64,000 nt of DNA from Glaciecola sp. 33A. Lineage in GTDB: Bacteria; Pseudomonadota; Gammaproteobacteria; Enterobacterales; Alteromonadaceae. The DNA is taken from assembly GCF_002836745.1 (NCBI RefSeq), contig NZ_PJAR01000035.1, forward strand, positions 1 through 64,000, written 5' to 3'. The notes beneath the pieces were generated by a model. The model made no database searches. It saw nothing but the letters and a program-made list of their open reading frames with translations, and was not told where the DNA came from. Position 1 is the stretch's first letter. Each line of letters starts with the position of its first letter. The position numbers and the translations under genes were made by a program. This document shows positions 9,232-18,001 of the stretch, piece by piece.

Positions 9232-10362
9232 TTAAACCACTCTCTTTTTATAAAAATAATACAGACAACACATAACAAATAAAGGTGAAATACCACGAAC
9301 GAAAAAATATGAATTCTTAACATTTAAAACAAGAATCAAAGTGAAAAGTATTAAAAGAGTACCATTGTTTTTACCAGCACGAATTAATATCATCGAGTAC
9401 AAAATAATACTGTAAATAATTCCGACCAAGCCAAACCTAAACATATCTTTTATAAAACCGGAGTCGGAAGCGTAAGTTTCTGTACCAATACCAAACAAAA
9501 ATGATAACTGACCTTCTGGTAAAAAAAACATACTTAATAGGTTATCCCCGCTGTTTTTTGCATATGTATATTCAATCAGTGATGATATGTAAGGATTACT
9601 GAGGTAGCCAATTGAAACTAAGAAAACATATACAAATAAAATGAGGACGCTTCCAACTAATGGCGCGCTAGTAAAGAAAACCATGGCCTTAAGAGCTAAA
9701 CTAGATTTATTATCAAATAATATTTTTAAAGTCCAGTAGCCAGAAATCAATAAAGATAATAGTCCAGATGTTCGGCTTGAAAAAAAACAAGACAACATAA
9801 TTAATAGATAAAAAAACAGCCATGACTTGCCTTTAAAAACAGGTCTGTTTTTAATAATTAATACCATACAAAAAACAGAGAAAAGCCCTGCTATATCATA
9901 GCCTGCTAGTAGACCTGAACTACGGTAAGATACAATCTTAGAATTGTCAGAAAGCCCCATAAGAAATTGATTAATCGAGGGGAATACAACAGCTAATAAT
10001 ATAAGAAAAGCGTTAATTGCACCGGTAAGAATTATATATTTAAGTAGTTTTTCTTTGTTTTTGGCATTTGAGAAAAGCAATGCAACTAAAATACAAGCTA
10101 TGCCCGTACGAATCAATCTCAGTACATTAGGCACATCAATGTTATATAAAAAAATTTGCAAACTAATTTGATATATACAAAGACAAAAGATTCCAAAGAC
10201 AAAATTTATTGTTAGGCGATCTATATGAAAATGTTTAACACTTACAACAAGTAAAATCGCAGGAATTATAACGGAAAGGTCAATAAGTAGTATTTTCCAT
10301 CCTAAAATTAGAAAAAATACACATATGAAATTAAAAAATGATAAAGCTTTAGGGCTTTTCAT
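9232..10362 (-). CDS. wzy: O-antigen/polysaccharide polymerase candidate (Wzy-like)
   Basis: The 376-residue sequence is almost entirely hydrophobic, with about ten to eleven predicted membrane segments and a longer periplasmic stretch around residues 255-300 (SNPYISSLIEYTYAKNSGDN). The segment SYRSSGLLAGYDIAGLFS resembles the Arg-containing periplasmic loop of Wzy/O-antigen ligase (Wzy_C) proteins. Wzy joins lipid-linked repeat units in the periplasm. Assignment rests on membrane topology, position in a locus that also has Wzx and Wzz, and lack of any other polymerase. An O-antigen ligase is the main alternative. The start overlaps the end of the preceding glycosyltransferase by 14 bases, implying translational coupling. 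Confidence 0.78.
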   Translation of the reverse strand: MKSPKALSFFNFICVFFLILGWKILLIDLSVIIPAILLVVSVKHFHIDRLTINFVFGIFCLCIYQISLQIFLYNIDVPNVLRLIRTGIACILVALLFSNAKNKEKLLKYIILTGAINAFLILLAVVFPSINQFLMGLSDNSKIVSYRSSGLLAGYDIAGLFSVFCMVLIIKNRPVFKGKSWLFFYLLIMLSCFFSSRTSGLLSLLISGYWTLKILFDNKSSLALKAMVFFTSAPLVGSVLILFVYVFLVSIGYLSNPYISSLIEYTYAKNSGDNLLSMFFLPEGQLSFLFGIGTETYASDSGFIKDMFRFGLVGIIYSIILYSMILIRAGKNNGTLLILFTLILVLNVKNSYFFVRGISPLFVMCCLYYFYKKRVV

Positions 10363-11440
10363 GAAAAATTTCCTTTAACTGATGCTCCCAAGTAAATTTT
10401 TCAAGTGCTAAAGAACTTATCTTACTTTTACAAAAGTTATTTTCTTGATACCAAGTCAAAATTGCTGCTAAGTCTAGCAAGCTATCATTAGAATCAACAG
10501 TATATACATGTTTCAATGAATCAATGCTTCTATCAATATGAGACTTAACTACTGGTAATCCATAGGCTAAGTATTCTTTAGACTTAAGTGAATTATTCTC
10601 ATATACCCCAACTCTATGCCTAGCTAAAGAATCTATACCTATTTGCATCCGATTCAAAATGCTACCAAGCTCTATGCCCGCCAAAGCACCATGAAAAGTA
10701 ATGTCCTTGGACGCTGACTCTTGTAGTTTGTCTAATTCAGGACCGTAGCCAATTACATGGATATTAATACCTTGCTTAATTTCCAAAGGAGTATTATCGT
10801 AACTCTGAAACAACCGATCTAAACCATGCCATTTAGCGAAATAAGCGACCATTACCAAGTTTATAACATGACTATCAGAATACTCTTGTTTAAAGAAAAC
10901 GTTTGACTTACTTACTGCATTAGATATTTTTAATGTCTTAACCCCCCAAATATATTCATCATTTGAAAACGTTATAATTTTATCAATGTATTTACCCAAC
11001 CTTCTCCTAAAAATCTTATCTATGTAGATTTGGGTTTTTTTATAAGCTGATGAATATTTAAACTCTTTATCATAAGGGTAAGTGGGGATTTCCAGATAGA
11101 CCTTGACCTTCAATCGCTTTATTTTTTTCAAAAAACTAACGAACATTGGAGATGCAAAATGTGTGTATCTAATATAAATACAATCAATTTTTTTTGTTCT
11201 AATGTAATTATAAAGGTAAGAAAAAGAATAGTTATAAACTATTTTCCCAATAACATTATCATAAAATTTTTCTATTACTTCGCTACCAACAATACGTTCA
11301 AAAGATCGACCAGACTTCTTAATACAACATAATTCAACATTATGGCCATAACTCTTTATCGCATCCACTTGTGCGTAAATTTTTTTAGAAACACCATTAG
11401 AGACAAGCAATTCATGATTAATAAAATACAACATATTCAT
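10349..11440 (-). CDS. Glycosyltransferase, GT4-like
   Basis: A GT-B protein of about 363 residues from the ATG at 11440. A TTG at 11476 would add 12 residues that do not fit the fold. The first strand is MLYFINHELLVSNGVSKKIY; the loop SNGVSKK matches the acceptor-domain glycine loop of GT4 enzymes. The C-terminal donor domain shows INLVMVAYFAKWHGLDRLF, HVIGYGPELDKL and a late segment SLKSKEYLAYGLPVV containing the conserved K-x-x-E-Y-L-A-x-G-x-P. The donor and linkage are unknown. It overlaps wzy by 14 bp and is one of three conventional glycosyltransferases in the locus. Confidence 0.85.
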   Translation of the reverse strand: MNMLYFINHELLVSNGVSKKIYAQVDAIKSYGHNVELCCIKKSGRSFERIVGSEVIEKFYDNVIGKIVYNYSFSYLYNYIRTKKIDCIYIRYTHFASPMFVSFLKKIKRLKVKVYLEIPTYPYDKEFKYSSAYKKTQIYIDKIFRRRLGKYIDKIITFSNDEYIWGVKTLKISNAVSKSNVFFKQEYSDSHVINLVMVAYFAKWHGLDRLFQSYDNTPLEIKQGINIHVIGYGPELDKLQESASKDITFHGALAGIELGSILNRMQIGIDSLARHRVGVYENNSLKSKEYLAYGLPVVKSHIDRSIDSLKHVYTVDSNDSLLDLAAILTWYQENNFCKSKISSLALEKFTWEHQLKEIFHEKP

Positions 11441-11640
11441 TAGATTACAACTTATTACAAAATTCGATGGAAACAATCCAGTTTAATCTTTTTAGACTGC
11501 ACTGGTAATAATAAAAAATAAGAGATGACAAACGCCACAAACAACATAAAAATAAAAATCACTAAATATAGAAAAGAGTTTTATAAGTTTCAAAAAGACT
11601 ATTATTGTCTAAACTTAACGAGTATCTGTTGGGAAAATAA

Positions 11641-12156
11641 TTAATGAAAGCTACCTTGCTTTTTAAGAGTAAAATAATGATCAAAGTCTCGTTGGCTAAA
11701 AACCATCGCAGGATGGCCGCCAGCAATTGATAATGCTGGTATATCAGAGACTACAACACTGCCAGCCTGAATAACAGCACCCTCTCCGATTTTCACCCCA
11801 CCTAATATAATTACTCTACTACCCAACCAAACATTATCTTCAATCACAATATCCTTGTAGATATAGGTCTTATCATATGGCAGAGCATGTCCATGTATAT
11901 TATGGTTTTGAGTAATCATCATACACGAAGGTCCGGAGTGAAAATTATCACCAATAGTTACCTTACCTCCTCCACCAATATCAATACCATTAAAATGGCA
12001 GTTTTGACCTAAATATGTATTATTATTAAAATTAGATTCTCCGTTAATAGTAGGTAATCCTTTATATTCAACAATCTGTCTTATAGCCTTTTGGGTGTAA
12101 TAAAATCTGCAAAGACGACGCTTTATGTAATAAAAGGTTTTAAATATAGAGACCAT
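11641..12156 (-). CDS. Sugar O-acyltransferase, left-handed beta-helix (WbbJ/LacA-like)
   Basis: The 171 residues carry hexapeptide repeats from about residue 40 onward (for example GGGKVTIGDNFHSGPSC and VIEDNVWLGSRVIILGGVKI). The segment ITQNHNIHGHALPYDKT contains the catalytic His of maltose/galactoside O-acetyltransferase relatives, and SIAGGHPAMVF is the usual C-terminal coenzyme-A site. It probably acetylates a sugar of the repeat unit in the cytoplasm. It starts two bases after the wzx stop, so they are co-translated. A basic N-terminal extension (about residues 8-30, rich in Arg and Tyr) is typical of this group. The gap 11441-11640 shows no gene. Confidence 0.88.
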   Translation of the reverse strand: MVSIFKTFYYIKRRLCRFYYTQKAIRQIVEYKGLPTINGESNFNNNTYLGQNCHFNGIDIGGGGKVTIGDNFHSGPSCMMITQNHNIHGHALPYDKTYIYKDIVIEDNVWLGSRVIILGGVKIGEGAVIQAGSVVVSDIPALSIAGGHPAMVFSQRDFDHYFTLKKQGSFH

Positions 12157-12158
12157 CG

Positions 12159-13403
12159 TTATTTCCTTAACCCCCAGGGCATATTATATAATTTTGCACT
12201 TACAATCCAAGTGCATATAAACTGGCAAAAGTTAGCTACCAAAAAAGCCAATGCAGCTCCCAAAATCCCATAAGACGGGATAAGCAGAAAAAGCAGAGCA
12301 ACATTAATAACACCAGAAGAAACTGTTACATAAGATAAATATTTAGTTTTCTTAACGTAAAATATATAATTGGTAACCATAAAATACATCCCCAAAAAAA
12401 CCTGACCTACTATAATAAAAGGTAAGATATTTGCTGCTTGATGGAATTGTTCTCCTACAATTAATTTAAACAGAGGAGGAGCAATATAAAAAGATAATAA
12501 TGATAATAAGATTAAAAATAAAAAATATGCATACGTCTTTTGGATAATCTTTATCTTCATATCTTCATCACCTTCTTTCAACTGTCCAAATAGCCAAGGA
12601 GAGAAAGCTCGATTGATACTGCTGAAAATGATATTTAATGCAGAACCTAAGCTAAAAGCAACCATATAAATACCAGTCATTTCCAAGCCAAGCTCTTTAT
12701 TTATTATTAACCTGTCAACTGATAATAACAAAAAACCCCCCAATACATGGGGGACTAATGGCACACCAAATGATAAAGCATCATTGATATCTTTACGGTT
12801 GTATTCAAATAAAACACGATTATCATTCCTCAAAGAATAATAAGAGCAAAAACCAATGATTACACTTGTTATAACAATACCGTAAATACGACCTTCAGGA
12901 CCTAAATTGAAATAGATGACAAATAACAAACTCGATGACAAAACTATAAGTGCATTAACAACTTGGAAAAATCCATATACTTTAGCCTGACCTCTAACTT
13001 GCCACTGCCCCAACCTAATATTCAATATAAAAAAACAAAAAACACTTAAAACTCCTAAGTAAATCCAAGCAGGTGGAATCCCTAGATAATCAGCTAAATA
13101 TGTGTCAATAAAAGTTAAAAATATCAACATAAATGATGAACTGCCCAACAAAATAAAAAAACAATTACCATTGAACCTTGCTAAATCAAAACTAGTGATA
13201 TTATCAACAAAAAATTGACGATTTGCTGCGCCGTGCACACTTAGACCTATTATTCCAGCTAAAGCAACTACAAATATATGAAACATTGCTATTTGACCAT
13301 ATTGCTCAGGAGAAAGATAACGTGTTAATACAGGGAGCAATAAGAACGGAATACCGGCGCTTAATATCGAACTCAAAGTATAAATCATCGAATTTTTAAA
13401 CAA
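12159..13403 (-). CDS. wzx: Lipid-linked oligosaccharide flippase (Wzx-like, MOP superfamily)
   Basis: A 414-residue polytopic membrane protein with about twelve helices and the family's N-terminal pattern IPFLLLPVLTRYLSPEQYGQ, including the conserved P-x-x-T-R-x-x-x-P-x-x-Y-G. The middle has SFGVPLVPHVLGGFLLLSVD and GLEMTGIYMVAFSLGS, typical of the polysaccharide_synt/Wzx family. It should flip undecaprenyl-diphosphate-linked repeat units to the periplasm for polymerisation by Wzy. It is followed two bases later by the acyltransferase. Wzx sequences diverge with their glycan, so the substrate cannot be inferred directly. Confidence 0.92.
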   Translation of the reverse strand: MFKNSMIYTLSSILSAGIPFLLLPVLTRYLSPEQYGQIAMFHIFVVALAGIIGLSVHGAANRQFFVDNITSFDLARFNGNCFFILLGSSSFMLIFLTFIDTYLADYLGIPPAWIYLGVLSVFCFFILNIRLGQWQVRGQAKVYGFFQVVNALIVLSSSLLFVIYFNLGPEGRIYGIVITSVIIGFCSYYSLRNDNRVLFEYNRKDINDALSFGVPLVPHVLGGFLLLSVDRLIINKELGLEMTGIYMVAFSLGSALNIIFSSINRAFSPWLFGQLKEGDEDMKIKIIQKTYAYFLFLILLSLLSFYIAPPLFKLIVGEQFHQAANILPFIIVGQVFLGMYFMVTNYIFYVKKTKYLSYVTVSSGVINVALLFLLIPSYGILGAALAFLVANFCQFICTWIVSAKLYNMPWGLRK

Positions 13404-13457
13404 TATGGTTACTTCCTTTTAAACTTAATTGGCCGCACAGATAAACATCGTATTGAG

Positions 13458-14432
13458 TTATATAATTAACAACTGAATTCCCAATTGTCTATAATACTCA
13501 TATATTTCTGCAGCGTTTATTTTTGCATTTTCTTGTAACAAAAGTTTTTCTACACATATTGACTTCAAATTAACATTGCTAAATCTTAGGTGGCATGAGT
13601 ACAAAACCGTTGAATAATAGGACAAAACAATTTCAGGCATTACATTAGTTTCATCAAAATAAATTTCAGCAGGTTTACCCAGGTCTTTAATCTGATAACC
13701 TAATGTTGATATTCTGTCTAATTTAGACTGACTTTCATCCCGATGAGGCACATAAAAAATTGTGTAATCTGTATATAGTTCAATCACTCCTGATAACACT
13801 TTTAACTCATCCGCTAAGTGCATACTCTTACTTTCATAAAATTTAGAACCAAAAAAGTAAATAGTTCCTTTAGTAATGTTTATATTTTTCCTAGATGGAA
13901 GATCAAAATAATTAACTTGTTCTTTTAACAAAGTTGATTCGAATTTAAAGAAAGAGTACAGGTTAGGCGGAGATAATTTTTTTATAAAAGTCTTAAAAAT
14001 AATGTACTTTACAGAATGAGGATAAGGTGAAGTTCGATTCTTAATATAATAATTTTGAGCCGTTATTGTAAACGAACCATCGTCAAGTAATATACTTTCG
14101 TTAGGATAAAGCGCACTTCTAAGGAGTGCCATGTCAACATTCCTGTATTCACCGAAAAAATATTTATTAATATAACCTCTGTATTTCAAGAAAAAGTAAA
14201 TTGTTCTTTTTACTGTCTCAGCTATGTCAGTGATTTTACCTTTTCTTTGCTTTTGAATATAAACCTCATCCCATTCATTACCTATAAGTTGAAGAAGTTG
14301 CTTATCATTATTCACTCTGTCGCCATGACTTATATTAACTATTAATATGGCTTTATGTTCATTAAATTTTTTATAAGCTGAATTAGCTGATAACATTTGA
14401 AGAGGGGACTCAACATAAAATACATTGTACAT
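13458..14432 (-). CDS. Putative sialyl/nonulosonate transferase (GT52/polysialyltransferase-like)
   Basis: This 324-residue protein starts MYNVFYVESPLQMLSANSAY, resembling the PLQLLNA start of GT52 and polysialyltransferase-type enzymes. An acidic-acidic-Gly motif (SILLDDGSFTI, residues ~114-124) fits the D/E-D/E-G motif of those inverting enzymes. A late YVPHRDES segment stands where they have the conserved His-Pro. Direct recognition is weak, but the next gene upstream is a NeuB fusion followed by a CMP-sugar synthetase, so a CMP-nonulosonate transferase is the expected missing activity. The DNA is AT-rich. Alternatives are another GT-B glycosyltransferase or a glycan-modifying enzyme. Confidence 0.6.
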   Translation of the reverse strand: MYNVFYVESPLQMLSANSAYKKFNEHKAILIVNISHGDRVNNDKQLLQLIGNEWDEVYIQKQRKGKITDIAETVKRTIYFFLKYRGYINKYFFGEYRNVDMALLRSALYPNESILLDDGSFTITAQNYYIKNRTSPYPHSVKYIIFKTFIKKLSPPNLYSFFKFESTLLKEQVNYFDLPSRKNINITKGTIYFFGSKFYESKSMHLADELKVLSGVIELYTDYTIFYVPHRDESQSKLDRISTLGYQIKDLGKPAEIYFDETNVMPEIVLSYYSTVLYSCHLRFSNVNLKSICVEKLLLQENAKINAAEIYEYYRQLGIQLLII

Positions 14433-14627
14433 ATATGCTCTTTAAATAATTTCCATTAACGCTTTCATCACGTCAATCACCTTTTTGTGTTTTAAAAAGC
14501 CATATAAGTTGCTAATAAAATTTAAACTCACCGATAATTATAAAACTGAATTTCAACGGGAATTACTGATGAGTTTTTCTAACATTTATTTATACTTTCA
14601 ACTTCCTCACGGCTACCTGCATCTTAT

Positions 14628-16874
14628 TTACTTTATCTTCTCTAAATACTCTAAAGCAGCCCAAAATCCTTCACCACCATTTTTATGCCCCTGCCATACT
14701 TCTGGAATGAATTGCACATTAATATTCTCTTTATCTAGCAATCTCATCAAAGAAGGAAAATCAACATCTCCCTTACCTATTTCAATACCTTCACCATCTA
14801 CACCTTTAGCATCGACGATATGTAGATGAACATTATATGGTGCTACTTTTTGAACAAACTCAAGTAAATCCCAGCCATAATAATTACATGACATCATTGA
14901 GTGAGAGATATCTAAACAAATTTTAATTTTTGGATTGTTTTTACAGAAAGTAACAATCTCGTCCGCACATACAAAAAGATTGTGGTAACTTTGCCCACCA
15001 AAGTGCCACGGGAACGGAGGCATAGTTTGAATTGCAATCGTTACATCTTCTAAATCAAGATCGCTTAACGCGTTTGAAATTGCTTGATATTTGCCATCTT
15101 TAAATTTTTCATCAATGAAGCCATTATTGTTCCAACCACCAGCATTAACAACGATGACAGGGTCTTTCGTTTTAGGGAAGTATTGATTCAATTCTCGTGT
15201 GATATTCACAACCTCTTGCAACATCACTTTGGATTGCGCGAGGTATTGCGGCTCATCAGCACATAAGTCTAAGATGTGATCATTGGCAAAAAGTTCAGGA
15301 CTATGGACAGCAAAGCCAATATTTTCGTCTCCGGAAAAATAATCCTTCAAGTCAATTTTCATATCATTATATGAAAGGTGGAACTCAACAAAATCTAGAT
15401 TTGTCCCATCAAGTATTTGTCTATAATCATGGTATCTAACTGGTACACCAAATGGGCGGTTGAAATGATAATTTCTTTTCTTAATTTGCCCTAAGATATC
15501 ACTCATATAGTAAAACCCACCACTGACAATCTCTCTATCAACTTTTTTGCCAATTAAATCGTTTAAACGATTAGGTTGCAATCCTTGACCAGGGCTTTTG
15601 ATTTCAACCATATCCCGAGTGATAATTTCACCTGGCATAACATCTCTTACTGCAACTAAACTCTTGGCTAAATTCTCACGATTCATTAGTTCACCCTGAG
15701 TAATTTCTCGCGGCTTTTCACTACTACCTAATCCTTCTTCCACTTGTCGGATTTGCTTAACCATTTCATTTAATTCATTTGGAAGCAAGCTCACTTTGTG
15801 GTCAGTACCTTCTAATTTTGTATCCGTAGTTAAATGTTTTTCAATGACTGTTGCACCTAGTGCTATAGCAGCAATAGGGACGCAAATACCTCGCTCATGG
15901 CCAGAGTAGCCCACAAGGGCCCCCGTTATTTCCTTTAAGCGTGTTATATATTTTAAATTTACATCTTTGAATGGTGTCGGATACGTTGAATTACAATGAA
16001 GCAGTACATAATTTGCACCTGATCCACCTAGAAATTCTACCGTCTCTTTGATTTCACTTTCACTTGACATCCCCGTTGAACAGAAAAATGGTTTACCCGT
16101 GTTGACAATCGCCTCTAAAAGTTCAAAGTTTGTAAAATCAGCTGACGCCACTTTATAAGCTTCCATACCATAGTTTTCTAGCGTTTTTAACGACTCAATA
16201 TCCCAAGGGGTACATAGAGGTAAAACACCCTTAGATTTTGCATAGTTAAAAACTTCAATTAACTCATCATTTGAAAGCTGGAATTTAGATAATAAATCTA
16301 ATGTATACTGCGCACCTAAATCAGCAGCAACATCGTTTTTACCTGAATCTTTATAGAGGTTCTTCATGTTGCGCATTTGAAATTTAACACAGTCAACATC
16401 CGCAGCCACAGCATGGTCAACCAACTTTTTGGCTAAATTAATATCACCTTGGTGATTATTGCCTATTTCAGCAATAATGAAACTCGGTGAGCTTTCAGAT
16501 ATTTCTCTATTTTTAACAAAGAAACCACTTTTTTTCTGGAACGCTAACTGAATCAGATGATCACTCTCATCAACCAATGGAATACAGTCTATTCCTTCAA
16601 GGAAAACTTTGTCTACAACAGCTTGATTAGCCCCTACAGAAAGTTTTTTAACATTTGGGTTCATTATTGTTTTAGCTAATACATTTAAATCTAGCTCTTT
16701 AGTCGCTGTCAACCAGCGGCGGACATCGCCATCTGAAATACTACCCTGTAACTTACCATGCTCTGAAACAACAAAAATCACACGCGCTTTATTTTCATTA
16801 ATTTTCTTCAAAACATCTATGAGATTTGATTCAGAAAAGCAGATGTATTGTTGGATATTTTTAGTTACTAACAT
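14628..16874 (-). CDS. Three-part nonulosonic acid synthase: CBS pair + NeuB/SAF + TIM-barrel (AP-endonuclease-2-like)
   Basis: The 748-residue protein is about twice the length of a stand-alone NeuB. Residues ~1-125 form two CBS motifs (VIFVVSEHGKLQGSISDGDV, then DCIPLVDESDHLIQLAFQ). Residues ~130-390 are the NeuB condensing barrel with FIIAEIGNNHQGDINLAKKL, VKFQMRNMKNL, GYSGHERG and ATVIEKHLT. A SAF/antifreeze-like domain follows (LVAVRDVMPGEIITRDMVEI). Residues ~480-748 are a xylose-isomerase-like barrel with ICLDISHSMMSC, VHLHIVDAKGVDGEG and FIPEVWQGH. NeuB-type enzymes join phosphoenolpyruvate to an acylamino sugar to make sialic, legionaminic or pseudaminic acids. The CBS part may sense nucleotides, and the last domain may modify the sugar. 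No NeuC, Leg or Pse precursor genes are visible, so the product is undefined. Confidence 0.88.
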   Translation of the reverse strand: MLVTKNIQQYICFSESNLIDVLKKINENKARVIFVVSEHGKLQGSISDGDVRRWLTATKELDLNVLAKTIMNPNVKKLSVGANQAVVDKVFLEGIDCIPLVDESDHLIQLAFQKKSGFFVKNREISESSPSFIIAEIGNNHQGDINLAKKLVDHAVAADVDCVKFQMRNMKNLYKDSGKNDVAADLGAQYTLDLLSKFQLSNDELIEVFNYAKSKGVLPLCTPWDIESLKTLENYGMEAYKVASADFTNFELLEAIVNTGKPFFCSTGMSSESEIKETVEFLGGSGANYVLLHCNSTYPTPFKDVNLKYITRLKEITGALVGYSGHERGICVPIAAIALGATVIEKHLTTDTKLEGTDHKVSLLPNELNEMVKQIRQVEEGLGSSEKPREITQGELMNRENLAKSLVAVRDVMPGEIITRDMVEIKSPGQGLQPNRLNDLIGKKVDREIVSGGFYYMSDILGQIKKRNYHFNRPFGVPVRYHDYRQILDGTNLDFVEFHLSYNDMKIDLKDYFSGDENIGFAVHSPELFANDHILDLCADEPQYLAQSKVMLQEVVNITRELNQYFPKTKDPVIVVNAGGWNNNGFIDEKFKDGKYQAISNALSDLDLEDVTIAIQTMPPFPWHFGGQSYHNLFVCADEIVTFCKNNPKIKICLDISHSMMSCNYYGWDLLEFVQKVAPYNVHLHIVDAKGVDGEGIEIGKGDVDFPSLMRLLDKENINVQFIPEVWQGHKNGGEGFWAALEYLEKIK

Positions 16875-16879
16875 ATTTT

Positions 16880-17569
16880 TTACTCTATATTATTTTTATT
16901 TTTTAAAATTGCTTCACATACCTTAAAGTCTACTAAACTGTCTATTTCATAGCTTTCGTCTTCAGGTGTTTCGAACATTCCAACCTTACCAACAAGCCTA
17001 TTGTTAGCTTCAATTAGTAACTCAGTTTTGGTGATATAAAAAGAGCCAGTTTCTAAATATTCTTGATCTTCTTGCTTGATATCTTGGCGGCGAGGTCGAT
17101 GCATATAATTATAAGATGCAGATGGGTTTCCCGGGTTCTTCCATGTAAAACGATGAGAGGGCACAACCGTCAACAAACTATCATAGTTATTTTTTTTGAA
17201 ATATAAAATAGCATTATCAAATTGATTTTCAGAGCGAATAGGTGAAGTTACTTGCACAAGGATAAACAGCTCTGGCAATTCATTTCTTTCTTCTAAATAA
17301 CCACAACAATGCAACATTGCAGATTCCGTTGTCGCTTTATCACCTGAAATTGATTCTGGTCTCAAAAATGGAACCTCAGCACCATATTCTTTAGATATAC
17401 GAGCAATTAAAGGGCAATCCGTAGAAACAATCACTCGGTCAATTAAATCTGAAGCTAAAGCTTGCTCAATACTCCAAGCTATTAATGGTTTACCCGCTAA
17501 AATTTTAACATTTTTTCTCGGCACACCTTTGGATCCACCTCTTGCGGGAAGGAATGCGATTACTGACAT
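16880..17569 (-). CDS. neuA: CMP-nonulosonic acid synthetase (acylneuraminate cytidylyltransferase)
   Basis: This 229-residue nucleotidyltransferase starts IAFLPARGGSKGVPRKNVK, the cytidylyltransferase P-loop-like signature. LAGKPLIAWSIEQAL, VIVSTDCPLIA, FLRPESISGDKATTESAML and LVQVTSPIRSENQFDNAI follow. It activates the nonulosonic acid with CTP to the CMP-sugar donor used by the transferase. An AAGGAA site lies at proper distance before the ATG. The NeuB fusion starts only five bases after its stop. The residue pattern does not separate Neu5Ac from legionaminic or pseudaminic acid activation. The gap 17570-17726 upstream shows no gene. Confidence 0.93.
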   Translation of the reverse strand: MSVIAFLPARGGSKGVPRKNVKILAGKPLIAWSIEQALASDLIDRVIVSTDCPLIARISKEYGAEVPFLRPESISGDKATTESAMLHCCGYLEERNELPELFILVQVTSPIRSENQFDNAILYFKKNNYDSLLTVVPSHRFTWKNPGNPSASYNYMHRPRRQDIKQEDQEYLETGSFYITKTELLIEANNRLVGKVGMFETPEDESYEIDSLVDFKVCEAILKNKNNIE

Positions 17570-17726
17570 TGGTAATTCCTTAATTTAATTATACTAAAAA
17601 TATAGGTGGCGTCACTGCTAAAAAACAATCTAGCTTAATCTTTTCATTAGTTAATAATACCAAATGAACCTGCATATTTACAAAAAACGATGACTAAATA
17701 GAACAAAAATAGCCGCGAAATTTATC

Positions 17727-18000
17727 TTAAACATAATGAACCACTGATAAGTAATTCAATCCATTTGCCAAAGAAATAGAATATTCCGAGCCTAATGTTC
17801 TAAGCCTATCGACATTCATTAACTTCCTTGGAACACCATCAGGTTTAGTTGCGTCAAATTTAATTTCACTTGCAAATTCAACTATCTTTGCAACCGTTTG
17901 AACCAATTCACGTCTAGTACAATCTTCACCTGTACCAAAATTAAGATGACTCAAAATAGATTTAGTATTTTCATCATAAATATATCTATTTATATTCGCT
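17727..18000 (-). pseudogene. fcl: C-terminal remnant of GDP-L-fucose synthase
   Basis: The minus strand downstream of the Wzz stop reads SHLNFGTGEDCTRRELVQTV, then KFDATKPDGVPRKLMNVDRL. This is a clear match to the C-terminal third of GDP-fucose synthase (INVGTG-D-TI-EL and FD-sKPDG-pRKL-d). An in-frame stretch (RYIYDENTKSIL) extends it upstream to about 18000, where it meets the Wzz stop with no start codon. The N-terminal Rossmann domain and catalytic Tyr-Lys are absent, and no gmd is present. It is debris from an earlier fucose-containing version of the locus. Confidence 0.85.
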
Positions 18001-18001
18001 A

